From assembly GCF_024713945.1 (NCBI RefSeq), contig NC_134680.1, positions 2,876,001 through 2,940,000 on the forward strand: a stretch of DNA of 64,000 nt. The letters are read 5' to 3'. The DNA comes from Dermatophagoides farinae. Its lineage: Eukaryota > Arthropoda > Arachnida > Sarcoptiformes > Pyroglyphidae. Below the pieces are notes generated by a model that ran no database searches, was not told the origin of the DNA, and saw only the letters and a list, made by a program, of their open reading frames with translations. The stretch's first letter is position 1, and each line of letters opens with the position of its first letter. The position numbers and the translations under genes were made by a program. Below are positions 50,005 to 64,000 of this stretch, piece after piece.

Positions 50005-51078
50005 TCAATATTGTTTGATTAATCTAGTATTGGCCAGTGCCGTTATCGGTTGCTGCTGTTGTTTGAATATGGCCATTATTTTTGGATTTGTTGGCTGTTT
50101 TTGTTGTTGTTGTTTAGATTTCGTTTCCTTCTTTGAATCACCACATTTAACACCATTTCCAGCAATCGAATGTACTGTTGTTGTATCAACTGTTTTCAAT
50201 CGAATTAAATCTTCGAATTTAATGGATGTTTTTGTCGTCGATGCTAATTGTTGTTTGCTAATAGGTGATTTACGATCATCATTCTTATCATCATCAATAA
50301 CAACATTGTTAATGGTCCCATCATTCAATTCCTTATTGTTATTATTATTATTATTCATAACAATTGTCATCCAATTCTGTGGTGGTTTAGGCAAATCCGA
50401 AGGCGATGGTGTCACATAGGATTTCGAACCAGCAAATAGATTTTTCATCATTTCCGTTTTCATTGTCATTGTTGATGTAGAAGCATTTTTATTATTATCA
50501 ATCAATGAATGATGATTATGATTATGTTGTTGATGAAAACTATCGACATTCAATGAATCATAGAATTTTTTTACATTCGAATTTGATGCCTGTATCTCTT
50601 TCAATGGTGAAGTTCTATTTATCATCAAGGACTTGGCATGATGATTTTGATTATGTTGATGATGATGATGTGGTGAAGAACGAAATTTTACATGATGATT
50701 ATTATTATTAGCTTTATGATTATTGTTATTATTAACATTGTTGGATTGTTGCATAGAATCATGTTTTTTATTACGAAATCGATTATTCTGATGTCCATTA
50801 TGATGATGATGGACATATTGATCCATAGTGCCATTGTTCAACGGTGGTGATGATTTTTGTGGTGAACGCATCGTATGATGATGGGCTGCCGCCGTTGGTT
50901 GTTGTCTTGATATACGAATCATTTTCTCTTTTATTCTTTTCAATGTAGCCAAGTTATTTGTTCCTGATACTAATGATGATGTTGATGAATTTCTTACAAT
51001 TGTCGTCGTTGTCGATTGAAACATATGTCGTCCACAATGCATCGATATTATATAACTATAATGTATTGTTGAATGCAT
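50005..51078 (-). CDS. PNRC-like His/Asn-rich protein (putative decapping co-factor)
   Basis: A single open exon of 357 codons. The recognisable part is at about residues 214-237: FAGSKSYVTPSPSDLPKPPQ followed by NWM. It matches the PNRC family signature, an aromatic-AG-[AS]-K block followed by SPS-x-LPKPP-xx-W. In vertebrate PNRC2 the LPKPP motif binds the EVH1 domain of DCP1A and stimulates mRNA decapping and nonsense-mediated decay. That role is inferred here from the motif alone. The rest is Asn/His/Gln-rich low complexity, making it more than twice the length of PNRC2 (139 aa). Two starts are possible: the ATG at 51078, or M13 just after an AG that could be an acceptor. No other domain is visible. 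Confidence 0.7.
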   Translation of the reverse strand: MHSTIHYSYIISMHCGRHMFQSTTTTIVRNSSTSSLVSGTNNLATLKRIKEKMIRISRQQPTAAAHHHTMRSPQKSSPPLNNGTMDQYVHHHHNGHQNNRFRNKKHDSMQQSNNVNNNNNHKANNNNHHVKFRSSPHHHHQHNQNHHAKSLMINRTSPLKEIQASNSNVKKFYDSLNVDSFHQQHNHNHHSLIDNNKNASTSTMTMKTEMMKNLFAGSKSYVTPSPSDLPKPPQNWMTIVMNNNNNNNKELNDGTINNVVIDDDKNDDRKSPISKQQLASTTKTSIKFEDLIRLKTVDTTTVHSIAGNGVKCGDSKKETKSKQQQQKQPTNPKIMAIFKQQQQPITALANTRLIKQY

Positions 51079-53170
51079 TGTTTTTTGTTGTTTGAAAAGA
51101 AAAATTGAACAAAAATTAGGTCAGAAAAAAATTAAATTTTTTTTTTGCTTACAAATAATTCGATTATTGATTGAGACAAACGGCGGTTTGGTTTTCTTAT
51201 AAAATTGGCGACCAATTTTAGTGGATGTGTGTGTCAAAAACACCAACAACAAACACAAATCCGTCAAATATTTAAATTGGAATATGTGTGTCTTAATGCT
51301 CTTGAATAATTTAGCGAATATTGGCTTCAAATTTATAGAAAAATCAATTATCGTGTGTATAGGTATAAATAGAAAAAAAGGATTATATCCTCTTTAACGT
51401 CGAAGGATTTCAATGAAAAAACGGATGCAAAGAATAAGATTGGCCGATCTGGAGATCGAATAAAATGAAATGGAAAAATTAAACGCTTTGGAATAGCGTT
51501 CGATTATTTTTATACTCTATTATATTTTATATGCAAAATATTTACAATTCCAAAAATCAATAAAACGTAATGATGTGATGTGATTTAAAACACACACACA
51601 CACACAAACACAAACACAAAAAACTAAAACTTTTTAGTCGTTGATGTTGAATCTTTGTTGTTAATTGTGTATGTAATCTGCGATTATTTATCGAATCACA
51701 AGAAATGATGATGATGATGTAATATTTTGAAATTATAATTTTAATAATCCAAAAAACAAAAGTGAATAATTATAATACATTAATAAATGTTTTAATTTAG
51801 TTAGGTATATTGTAGGTGTGTGTACATGAAAATCATCGTTGAATTTATATTTTTATCTTTTTTTTGAAATTGAAATGACGACGTTTTTTCTATCAAAAAA
51901 AAAAAAAAAAAAAAAACACAAAGGATGCTTAAGATACAAGGATATAAACGATGACGATGTCGATGGAAATGATGAAAACAATGGAAATAGCAATGAGCGA
52001 GTGAGCAACGACTTTTAGTCGTTTTTTTGTGTGTGTGATATGCAGTACATATAGAAAAAAAAACTACATTTTGTCACGTTTGCACACATTCATTTTAAAA
52101 ATATATATAGAAAAATGTATAGGCGAGGTGGTTCGGGTAAAAAAAAAAGGTGGAGCCATGCTGTTGTTGTTAAGGCCTTAAAAAAGAGGACATACATTCG
52201 AACAGCGCATTAGCAGTGCAAGTGCTTTAATCGTTTCGTTTGAAATATTTTTGTCTTGTTCATAAACACTAGGACTTTTTTTTTGTTACCTTGATATTAT
52301 GCCATTCTATTCTATTATATATTTGAAAATGATGATAAATTCAGTCAAAATTATTGATTTTTTTAACCAAGGATTTTCTTTCATGGATGCAAACTACAGC
52401 ATAAATAATTAAATCATTGATTTATGATGATGATGATGATCGTTGAATCATCGGATGTATTTTATTTTTACCACCGATCCATTGTTACAATCGCAAAATA
52501 AATGATTTACAGCCAGTTTTTCAAAAAAAAGAAGAAAACATGACAGTCAATTACGCAACATATGATGTTGCCAATAAAGATAAAAACAAATCAATCCTGG
52601 ATCAAAAAAAAAACCCTCGACGATAAAACAAAATCCTGAAATACAATTGTCATGAAAAAAAACAACAATAATTTGTCCATAATCATTCAATCAACAAAAA
52701 AAAAAAAAAAAAAAAATGATAGATTGGAAAATAAATACATACGCTTTTTGTATTGAAAATCCTCCTAGTATAGTTGTTATTGCAATATGGGATTGTAATT
52801 TCTGCGTCTAAATATTGATGATGATGATGATGATGTGTGTATAATTTTGTCACATGATCGATGTTGTTTAGTGTCACAAGATTGATCATCATCAATATTT
52901 AGATTCGAATGAAAAAACATTTGCCTTTTTTTCATCAATATTATCGATTATCGATCATAAATAATAATAAATATATAATATATCGGAAAAATAGATTTCT
53001 ATTGATTGATTGATTTTATTTTTCCAAAAAAAAACTGTATATTACATTCATTTTTTGTTGTTGCTATGTAAATGGTATACACACATTCGATCATCGACAT
53101 CAACAATATGGTTAACGGATCAAATCAAATGGTTATCGTTAACAAAAAAAAAAAAATTTCTTCACTATTT
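51079..53170. other. Intergenic region between PNRC-like gene and MRPS18B
   Basis: Contains the upstream side of the PNRC-like gene and the 3' UTR of MRPS18B. No coding exon was recognised. A small GC-richer block at about 52125-52245, bearing two ATG-poor and repeat-free stretches, could be a promoter or leader exon of the PNRC-like gene, but nothing proves it. The rest is CA runs (51591-51605), poly-A/T and CAT triplets. Confidence 0.5.
53015..53020 (-). terminator. Candidate poly(A) signal of MRPS18B
   Basis: AATAAA on the minus strand about 150 nt after the MRPS18B stop codon. Support is positional only. Confidence 0.3.
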
Positions 53171-54013
53171 TCATAATTTATAATGATATTGATAATCATA
53201 ATGACGATGAGGCACTTCAAAATCGATATAACCATAGTTTTTAGCCAATGTAACAGCAACGCATAATTTTTCATATTGTTCATGACATAAACAAAGGATT
53301 GAATTTGAATAAACATATCCGGTATGTGGACTAATGAATTGTCTCAAAAGTTCAATATTCTATCATTATCATAATGGTTGTTAAATGGAAAACCAAAAAA
53401 AAAACCGAGAAAAAAATTATGGAAATTGAAAAGATTTTAGAATATTTTTCATTATTATTCATAAGAATCATTATCAAACCTTATGATGTAAGACAAGATA
53501 ACGGTCACGACATATAGCACACGGATTTGATGTTTTTACAAACCCATCATCGCCCACACAACTAAGACGTGGTACGGCCGGTGAAAATTGTCCTTTGAAA
53601 TTACGGCGAAATAATTCCCATATTTTATAGTCTTGATATGTTTCTTTGAATGCTATATGATGATTGGAATTGAGAAAAATAAAAGCTGAGTTTCTAGCCG
53701 GATTTTTGAAATGAAAAAAAAACTCACTAACCATCACTTTTCATATAACGAATGCTTGTGTCCAGTTCGACCGGAATTCGACGATCACGATTTTCACGTT
53801 CGATTTGTTTTCGATTTGTTTTCGTATCATCATTTCTTTTGTCTTGTGAACAGAATCGAATTTGGTTAGCTAAATTTTGTTTGAATTTAATTTTGACAAA
53901 TTTTTCCCACTAATAAACATTATCTTACCATTCATTGAGATAATTCTTCTATAGCTTGTTATTGTTGACAAATTTTGTCGCAAAAATCGAGTCATTGGAA
54001 TTATTTGATTCAT
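53171..54013 (-). CDS. MRPS18B: Mitochondrial small ribosomal subunit protein S18b (mS40)
   Basis: Structural protein of the mitochondrial 28S ribosomal subunit. Exons, in transcript order, are 54013-53929, 53869-53732, 53652-53480 and 53359-53171. They give 194 aa, against about 258 in human, which has a long C-terminal tail lacking here. The N-terminus MNQIIPMTRFLRQNLSTI is basic, free of acidic residues and Ser/Thr-rich, as expected of a mitochondrial presequence. The S18 core includes IWELFRRNFKGQFSP (human YRRNHKG-type), NPCAICRD (C119, C122), LLRQFISPHTG and LCLCHEQYEKLCVAVTLAKN, ending YGYIDFEVPH. S18b is favoured over S18a/c by the RRNFKGQ…NPC-x-IC-RD arrangement. It is head-to-head with GFM1. 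Confidence 0.9.
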
Positions 54014-54191
54014 TTTTTCAAAAAAAGAAAAAATTCCGATTAAAATTCGTTGGACAATACGAAAACATATGGAAAACTTTTTCGAAATTCATGACCGGGA
54101 AACTTTTCGGATCACATGTTTTTAGGCGAGATTTTTTTAGGTTATTCAAATTAAGATATTTTTTCATTAAAAAATTAAAAAATTGATAATT
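54014..54191. promoter_or_regulatory. Putative bidirectional promoter, MRPS18B / GFM1
   Basis: Only 178 bp separate the start codons of two divergently transcribed genes, both acting in mitochondrial translation, so the core promoters and 5' leaders must share this stretch. No clear TATA box is placed for either gene. The middle (54080-54130) is the least AT-rich part, with CGAAA/TTTTCGG and CCGGGAA elements. Confidence 0.6.
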
Positions 54192-56737
54192 ATGAATATT
54201 CGAAATTCAGCTTTTAAATTATTTCGTTATAATTTTCTGGTAAGTTTTTTATCAGATGAATTTTATCCCCACTTTTAATCACCTAAACCACTTTCAATTC
54301 GATAGATTGAACAATTGATCATTCCGACACGGTATAGACATCGTATTGTATTTGAAAATGATCTACAGAAAATTCGTAATATTGGAATATCAGCACATAT
54401 TGATAGTGGAAAAACAACGTTAACCGAAAGAATACTTTACTATTGTGGCCGTATCGATACAATGCACGAAGTTCGTGGTAAAGATAATGTTGGTGCTAAA
54501 ATGGATTCAATGGAATTAGAACGACAACGTGGTATAACGATTCAATCGGCTGCTACATATGTTAATTGGCAAGGTGCCAATATTAATATTATTGATACAC
54601 CGGGACATGTGGATTTCACTGTTGAAGTGGAACGTGCTCTTCGAGTACTTGATGGTGCTATACTTGTACTTTGTGGTGTTGGTGGTGTTCAATCACAAAC
54701 ATTAACGGTTACAAGACAGATGAGTCGTTATAAAGTACCATGTATTGCATTCATTAATAAACTTGACCGTACTGGTGCTAATCCAATACGCGTGATTAAT
54801 CAGATACGAAAATCGATTGGTTTTAATGCAGCATTCATGAATATACCAATTGGATTGGAAGGAAATCTTCGTGGTATTGTCGATTTAATCGAACAGAAAT
54901 CCATCTATTATGAAGGTTCAAATGGTGAACAGACTCGTTATGATTGTATACCAAAAGAAATGGAAACCGAAGCAAAAGAAAAACGACAAGAACTAATTGA
55001 AGCCATATCAAATGTTGATGATTTTCTCGGTGAACTTTACCTAGAAGAAAGAACACCAACAAATGATGAATTAATGGTTTGTTGAAAAAAATAATTTGAT
55101 TCAAAAATGTTCATTATTTTTTCTTTCCAAAAAAGGCTGCCATACGACGTCAATGTATACAACGCAAATTTGTTCCTGTATTTACCGGAAGTGCACTGAA
55201 AAACAAAGGAGTACAAACAATGCTGGAAGGTGTTGTTGATTTTCTACCCGATCCATCAGAAGTGAAGAATTTTGCCTTCATACATAAAGAAGGTGAAGAT
55301 GAGCAACAACAACAACAAGTGGAAGCCCATAAAAAAATTCAAATAAAACCAGATCGTGATGACAAAAATGTATTTATTGGTTTAGCATTCAAATTGGATG
55401 CAACAAAATTTGGTCAATTAACCTATATGCGTGTATATCAAGGCTGTATACGTAAAGGTGATCATATTTATAATTCACGAACGAAAAAAAAGGTTAAAGC
55501 ATCACGATTAGTACGAATGAATGCTAATGAAATGGAAGATATTGAAGAAGCATATGCTGGTGATATCTGTGCATTATTCGGTATAGATTGTGCATCCGGT
55601 GATTCATTTGTAACCGATAGAAATTCTAATCTATCAATGGAATCGATACATGTTCCTGAACCGGTAATATCGATGTCAATAAAAACTATGACGAAAGATG
55701 CAATGGATCAATTCTCAAAAGCTATACAACGATTTACGAAAGAAGATCCAACATTTCGTTGTCAATGGAATAATGATAGTAAAGAAATGATTGTCTCAGG
55801 AATGGGGGAATTACATTTAGAAATCTATGGACAACGAATGGAACGTGAATATAATTGCCCGGTTGTGTTGGGAAAACCAAAAGTTGCTTTTCGTGAAACA
55901 TTACTTCGACCGGTTAAATTTAATTATCTTCATAAACGTCAATCTGGTGGTGCCGGTCAATATGGTTGTGTTATTGGTGTCCTAGAACCATTGCCGATAG
56001 AACAAAATACGAAGAATGTATTTTCGGATGAAACTTCTGGACCAAATGTACCACGATGGTTTGTACCGGCCATTCGTAAAGGATTCGATGAAATGTGTGA
56101 AAAAGGCCCATTGATTGGACATAAAATTACTGGTATTCGATTTCGACTACAGGATGGTAAACATCATGTTGTCGATTCAAATGATATCGCTTTCCAGTTG
56201 GCCGCTCAAGGAGCAATGAAACAAAGTTCGTTAACCATATAGTAATTTTTTTCTCCTAAATAATTGACCTCAATAATTGTCATTATTTATTTTTTCCTAA
56301 TAATGACAATCTGATTTTATGATTATGATGATGATGATGATAATAATTTATTTCCGTATCTATTCACAATTCAACATTTAGCATTCGATGATGGTAGATG
56401 GATGGTGTTGGAACCGATCATGCATGTCGAAGTGAGTGCACCAGCCGAATATCAAGGCGAATTAATCGGTTTGATTACTCGACGTAATGGCCTATTACAA
56501 TCAACCAATGAAGTGGATAATTATTTTATTGCCAATTCTGAAGTACCATTGAATGATATGTTTGGCTTTGCAACCGAATTACGAACTCTTACCCAAGGTA
56601 AAGGTGAATATACGATGGAATATTCACGTTATTCACCTACGCGTAATGATGTACAACAAAATTTAATAGAAAAATATCAACAAGAATTGGCGGAAAAATC
56701 ATCGCAACAAACGAATAAGATGAGCAAGAAAAATTAA
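54192..56737 (+). CDS. GFM1: Mitochondrial elongation factor G1
   Basis: GTPase that translocates tRNA-mRNA on the mitochondrial ribosome. Exons 54192-54239, 54306-55076, 55136-56225 and 56382-56737 give 754 aa, against 751 in human. The short first exon encodes a basic presequence, [17 protein letters not shown]-domain motifs are AHIDSGKTT (46-54), [13 protein letters not shown] (113-117) and NKLD (167-170). Domain II starts near [15 protein letters not shown]. The EF-G domain III-IV markers [10 protein letters not shown] and [12 protein letters not shown] follow. The C-terminal [12 protein letters not shown] and [14 protein letters not shown] complete domain V. The last intron uses a GTTCGT donor. 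This choice reproduces exactly the nine-residue spacing between KQ and LEPIM found in human. A Gln/acidic insert ([11 protein letters not shown]) is lineage-specific. Confidence 0.97.
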
Positions 56738-56852
56738 TTTCCCGTTATAATAATCATCATTGATAAAATGTTTTTTTTTTTGTTTCTCTGTACATTGTAC
56801 ATATAATAATAATTAGATTCTGTTTTGTTATAAAATTTAATGTTCAATTTTC

Positions 56853-56858
56853 AATAAA
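56853..56858 (+). terminator. Candidate poly(A) signal of GFM1
   Basis: AATAAA about 115 nt after the GFM1 stop, followed by a TGTGTCTGCTG stretch that resembles a GT-rich downstream element. Confidence 0.5.
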
Positions 56859-57165
56859 TATGTGTCTGCTGCTATCAAATTGATATAGGAAAAAAAGTTG
56901 GCTAAATGCCTTGAATTACGATTTTCTTTCTGATCTCTGTTGTCATCTCATTTTGTATCATTATGTGGCTGAAGCCAAATGTTTATTTTTATAGTCATTC
57001 AATCTACGAAAAAAAAAATTTGTTAATTGTCATCATTTTTTCCTTGTTTGTTTTTGTTCTTTGTTTCCATATTCAATGGCACGGACCTTGATTTGACATG
57101 ACATGATCATCGTCATAGTCATAATGATGATGATGATCATGATCATTGGCAAATGCTAATGATGT

Positions 57166-58974
<1,809 letters not shown>

Positions 58975-61900
58975 ATGTCACATATAAAATCACCGACAAA
59001 TGTTTTGGAGACAAATCAACAACAACAACAACAAACAATAATAATAAATAATCGTGATAGATTATTACGGCTTGCCGAATTAGGAACATCATCATCGAAT
59101 AATAAAAATGTTAAACAAAATAAAAGAAATAATAGTAAACAGAAGTTAAGGATACCATCCTTATCATTGGAACGTAATAATAATAATAATTATAAATCAC
59201 CAAATTTAACCGATTTATCATTTACGAATAATATTGAACATTTAGTCAATAATTCAAATAGTAAAAATAATAATAAAAGTAGTAAAAAAGGTGATAAATC
59301 AAAAAAGAAAAATGTAATTATATCGAATTTGGACGACGATGATGTTGATGATAATCATGATGAACAAAAATTTTTCATTAATAATGAAAATAATCAACGC
59401 TATCGATCAAATAATCGATGGAAATCCATACATTCATCATCATCTTCACGTGATTCATCTCAGGAACATTCAATCTATCCATTATTACCGGCAGCATGTA
59501 TAACATTAACAAAAAGTGTTCTTAATAATCATAATCATGATGATGGCAATATACAGCCACCACCATCATCCACTTCATTAACTACGGATAAATATTTTCG
59601 CAATGAATCATCGACTATCGTATCACGGATACCATTGTTTAATGGTCATTATACTGAACATGATCATTTCATTCATGATATTCATCATACTTTCAATAAT
59701 GATAATCCATGCTCTGATCTATACGCAAAATATCATGAATTTCGTCGAAAAAATCTTCGTCAATTTTCATCATGTAAAGATCATCATTATGAACGGCCAT
59801 CATTACTTCGAATGCAATCAGATTTACAGCCATCATCGTTATCATCGTCATCATCTGGTGCAATGTTATCAACCGTTTTATTAAAATCCAATAATGTTAA
59901 ATATATACCAATTCAACGTGACAACAATGAATCTAATTCCAAAACATTTGAATCCAATCATATTCCATCCATAGCAACCTCTTTAGATTCAAAGGTTCAT
60001 GACCAGGAATCCGATTTTGTTGTCGTCGACAATATTAAGTCGACTAAAACCATAAATCATCCAAATAATGATGGTGATAATAAAATATTATTCAATCAGC
60101 GGCAAGCATTTGTCGTTTTGGATGAAGATCATGGTTGTCCGAATACGCCTAAAAAGATTTCAACGTCGACGCCCAAAAAAGATGAATCCGAATTAGGACA
60201 GCAGCAGCTACAGCAGCAACAAATCAATACACAAAAAGTATTATTTTCAAAAGTTGACCTATTCAATTGTGATCAATATCCACCGCTTGAAATGACAAAC
60301 AAAAAACAGACGGTGGTTGAATCAAATCAAACATTTAACGCTCATGATCTCCTTGGACAACTTTTCTTAGCCGATTCACAGAAGAATTCCATGTTATCAA
60401 TGATAACGGCTGAAAATTTGAATAATGAAAATTATAATAATAAGTCATCTAGTTGTGATAAGTTGGACTCTTTGCAATCATTTCAGTTATTATCAACCGA
60501 TAAACATCGATCGGAAAATGATCTATCTAAAAATGATATATCCGGTTTAGGTCATCTAGAAGAACAACCCGAACATCATAATGGTATGATTGATAGATTT
60601 AAGAAAAAATTTTCCTTACGAGCATCAAAATCAGCTGGTAATTCACCGAAACATGATAAAATCAATAACAATGATCAGCCAACGAATAATCGTAAATCAT
60701 TATCACCACCATTGAATAATTATAATGTTAGTGAAATCGATATAAATCAGAATAAAATTGATTTGGAAAGTATTGAAAATTTTAAATATTTACATCATGT
60801 ATTGAATGGAAAACATTCACCAAGCGAATCAAAACGCCGACAATTTATGTCAATCAATCGAAAATCATTGCGTAAAATTTCCCGTAAACATGGCCGTTTA
60901 AAACGATCACATACACAGCCATTCAATGATAATGATTTGGATGATATGGAAAGAATGAAATTGGTAATGAATGCGAATGAAGATCCTGAAATATTTACCA
61001 CGACCGACAAAAGTTTGGTAACGATGAATGGTGCGAACAACAACATTATTATTGATGATGATAATCATACAAGGGTGAGTGTGTGTTAATGAATAATATT
61101 GAATAATTTAATTAATCTGATAATTATCATGTTGATAATGTCAATTATTTTGTCGCTCCCATATCTAATTATTATCATGGATCTATTTGTTTGATTGTTT
61201 ATCGGTCGTTTTTCTGCAATTTATCACATGTATGTGTGTGGCCTGTGTTCAGAATGTCATCTACGCGGAAGCCATTTTTGATTACCAAGGCAATGATAAT
61301 GAAGAATTATCCTTTCATGCTGGTGATTTGATCGAAGTAAGTGATACTAGCCATAAACAGTGGTGGTGGGGAACAATCAAGGCTACAACATTATCATCAA
61401 AAACATCGCAACCGAAATCAAACACCACGGCAACACCATGTGATGAAATTCGACACGGATGGATACCAGCTTCCTATGTTCGTGTAAGTCGTAGTATTAT
61501 GATTCTAAATCGATTTGTTGAAAGATTTTTATATGATTTCAATTTATTCGATTATTATCAAATCTTTTACTCACTAATGTTTGTTTTTATTCTCTCCATA
61601 TTCAATTTCCTTAGTTAAAAGTTAGCCAAGAAGAAACGATTGAAGAATCATTACAGAATGCTACTGACCAACAATCATCATTGATTAATAATAATCATCA
61701 TAGCGATAATTACGATAACAACGGCGTTGACAACAATAACGATATGTCACCAACATCATTGACAACATCACAAATATCAATGCGTACAAATATAACAACA
61801 TCAAAATTAATGAGTGCCGAACAAGTTCGTGCAAATGTTGTACTTGAAATATTGAATACTGAAAAAGATTTTGTTAAAAATCTTAAAGATGTTATCGATG

Positions 61901-63252
61901 GTTATCTAAAACCATGTCGTGATCGTAATGATATGTTTGATTCGACACGTATTGCAACGATTTTTGGTAATATTGAAGAATTATATGAATTTCAATCAAA
62001 ATTTCTTCAACAATTAGAACATTGTGTTGATATGAAAAATTTGGCAGCAAGTTGTATTGGCCATTGTTTTCTTGAAAATGAAAATGGTTTTGATTGTTAT
62101 AGTGATTTTTGTAAAAATCATCCATTAGCCACTAGTGAACTACAGGATCTCTATATTGACCATAAATATGTTATATTTTTTGAAGGTTGTCGTCTTTTAC
62201 AGAATATGATTGACATATCGTTGGATGGATTTCTATTGACACCTATACAGAAAATTTGTAAATATCCATTACAATTAGCTGAATTACTTAAATATACAAA
62301 ACCAGAACATTCGGATTATATGGCCGTTGCTGAAGCATATCAATGTATGCAACGTGTAGCACAATTAGTTAATGAACGAAAATCACGTTTTGAATCATTG
62401 GAAAAATTATTATCACTTCAAGAATCATTTGAAAATTGGGATGGTCCGCCATTGTTGGATAAATCATCCATATTGATACATTCCGGTGAAATTACCCGTA
62501 TTACACGAACAACTTGGTCAAAAGAATTGACTCTATTTATTTTTGATCATCTATTGATTATGGCCAAAAAAGATAGTCGTTTATTGAAGAAACGTGCCTA
62601 TCTATTTAAAACACGTATCGAACTTGATCATATTGATCCGATTATATCGTTAGATGATAACATCAAAGATGGTCATTTTAATGTGTTGGCTAAAAATGCC
62701 TTTAAATTCTATTATCATCCGAAACAAAAATGGTATCTATTTCAGGCAAAATCTGCTGAAGATAAAGATGTATGGCTTAAAGCATTCGAAAGGGAACGAC
62801 AACGTTGTCATGATGATGAACTACAAGGTTTTCGTGTAACTGAACAGGATAAAAAAGGTGCACGACTTGCACATGAAAATCATCTTAAACCGAAAAAACC
62901 GAAACAATTATATCATAATATACGAAAACCGTATGCACCGAAAATATCTCGAAAACCGGATACAGTGATTGCCGAAATACCGCTTGGACCAATAAAAGGT
63001 TTTGAAATTGATCGATATAATCGTGCCGGTAGTCTACCATCATATATTCATCAAGAAAAACATCTAATCAATAATAATAATGCAAATAATTTACTGTATA
63101 ATAATAATCATCATCATCATCATCATAAAAATCGACAATCAACAATGCATAAAAAATCGACACGATCAAATTGGTTTCAATTTGGCAATAATAATAATGT
63201 TATCACTAATAATGGTGATAATGTTAAGAATCGAAAATTGAACAAATATTAA
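58975..63252 (+). CDS. Rho guanine nucleotide exchange factor, Asef/collybistin type (SH3-DH-PH)
   Basis: Activates Cdc42/Rac-type GTPases at the membrane. Exons 58975-61074, 61253-61483 and 61615-63252 join in phase 0 and give 1322 aa. Residues 1-700, one 2.1-kb exon, are low-complexity Asn/Ser/His-rich with no recognised domain. The SH3 domain spans about 702-777 (YAEAIFDYQGNDNEELSFHAGD, W-W-W core, HGWIPASYVRV). The DH domain spans about 847-1036, with the family block TPIQKICKYPLQLAELLKYT (CR3) and RLLQNMIDISLDGFLL. The PH domain spans about 1060-1175 (IHSGEITRI…DHLLIMAKKD…AFKFYYHP…WLKAFERERQ). Domain order and sequence fit ARHGEF4, SPATA13 and ARHGEF9, and I cannot choose among them. The start ATG has an AAACA context. 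Upstream exons cannot be excluded. A His/Asn-rich tail follows PH. Confidence 0.9.
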
Positions 63253-64000
63253 AATGATGGAAAAAATTCTCATAATTTTTATTTCGTTTCCAATTACATT
63301 CCTGTGTTTGTGTGTTTGCGTGTGTGTGCAATACATTGTCATTATCATCATCATAATCGTTGTCGTCGTTTTTTATTTCTCATTCGAATGTTGAAAATGG
63401 AAATCATAATGGATTGTAGTAGATGAATCATTCATTCATTCATTCATTTTATTTCGAAATGTAAAATTATAAATTTTTTTCGTTTTTCGTTTTCTTCCAT
63501 TCAAAAACAGGGTCAGCCTGTTTTTTTTTTGTTTTCTTCGTGTGATTCATTAATTTAATTTGGTGGCTTTTTTTTTGTCTGGTTTAATGTTTTTTTTACC
63601 TACTGTTCATCTTATGAATTTTCTTTTTCCCATCCCCATTCTCATCCGTTATTAATTATTCGGGTTTTTTTTCAATTATCCATCTGTAACTAATGTATTT
63701 TTTATCTAATGTTTTTTTTCACTTTACGAGTATGTAATTGACTGATTATAATGATAATTAATAAATTTTTGATTCATTCAATTGGTGTTTACCATAACAA
63801 CAACACTTTCGAGACACCCTATATTCAATGATATCATCGTTCGAATGATGAATCGAATTCATGACGAGTAAAAAAAATTTTTAGAGTAGATAAATTAGTT
63901 ATGAATTTTTTTTTCATTTATTTCCAATTATTAAAAGATGAAGAAATGAATCTTTTTGTTTGGTTCATTCGTTTCATTTCATAATGGATGTTATTTTTTT
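63253..64000. other. 3' flank of the RhoGEF gene
   Basis: AT-rich with poly-T tracts, ATTC and CATC repeats. It is presumably the 3' UTR up to about 63.8 kb and then intergenic. No other gene seen before the window ends. Confidence 0.5.
63760..63765 (+). terminator. Candidate poly(A) signal of the RhoGEF gene
   Basis: AATAAA about 510 nt after the stop codon. Closer hexamers were not seen, and support is positional. Confidence 0.3.

Overview
The window looks like nuclear DNA of an arthropod, most probably an acariform (astigmatan) mite of the dust-mite/scab-mite type. It is very AT-rich and saturated with ATG/CAT triplets, CA/GT runs and poly-A/T. Most introns are about 50-160 bp with GT-AG ends, and coding regions carry Asn-, Gln- and His-rich runs. 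All recognisable genes are eukaryotic and split. There is no operon structure, tRNA, rRNA or CRISPR array. The species call is inference from style, not from a marker gene.

Layout: 1-5732 holds the 3' exons of a C2H2 zinc-finger gene (+), including a 16-nt microexon. 5733-20867 is a 15-kb gene desert of simple repeats. 20868-24679 is a tail-to-tail pair, RNASEH2A (+) and VPS51 (-), with stop codons 16 bp apart. A 121-bp hAT-type MITE with an 8-bp target-site duplication follows, then ADPRS/ARH3 (-) with a 4.7-kb first intron. 34.5-38.9 kb is an anomalous island. It contains two clusters of a palindromic GCGAGTACTCGC motif, an inverted pair of minisatellite arrays, a telomere-like CCTAA stretch, and remnants of unrecognised split genes on the minus strand. 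39398-42384 is a second convergent pair, SERAC1 (+) and QDPR (-). 44537-46787 is KCMF1 (+). 50005-51078 is a His/Asn-rich protein with a PNRC-type decapping motif (-). 53171-56737 is a head-to-head pair, MRPS18B (-) and GFM1 (+), with 178 bp between start codons. A 248-bp pure GA microsatellite follows. The window closes with an SH3-DH-PH Rho-family exchange factor of the Asef/collybistin type (+).

The genes are mostly housekeeping: RNA/DNA hybrid removal (RNASEH2A), ADP-ribose removal (ARH3), endosome-to-Golgi tethering (VPS51), mitochondrial lipid handling (SERAC1), pterin recycling (QDPR), ubiquitin ligation (KCMF1), mRNA decapping (PNRC-like), mitochondrial translation (MRPS18B and GFM1) and Rho signalling. 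Exon models were built by hand. Reading phase was checked across every intron of the named genes, and the resulting lengths (194-760 aa for the conserved families) are close to family norms. I found no coherent new biological system. The most unusual stretch is the 34.5-38.9 kb island.
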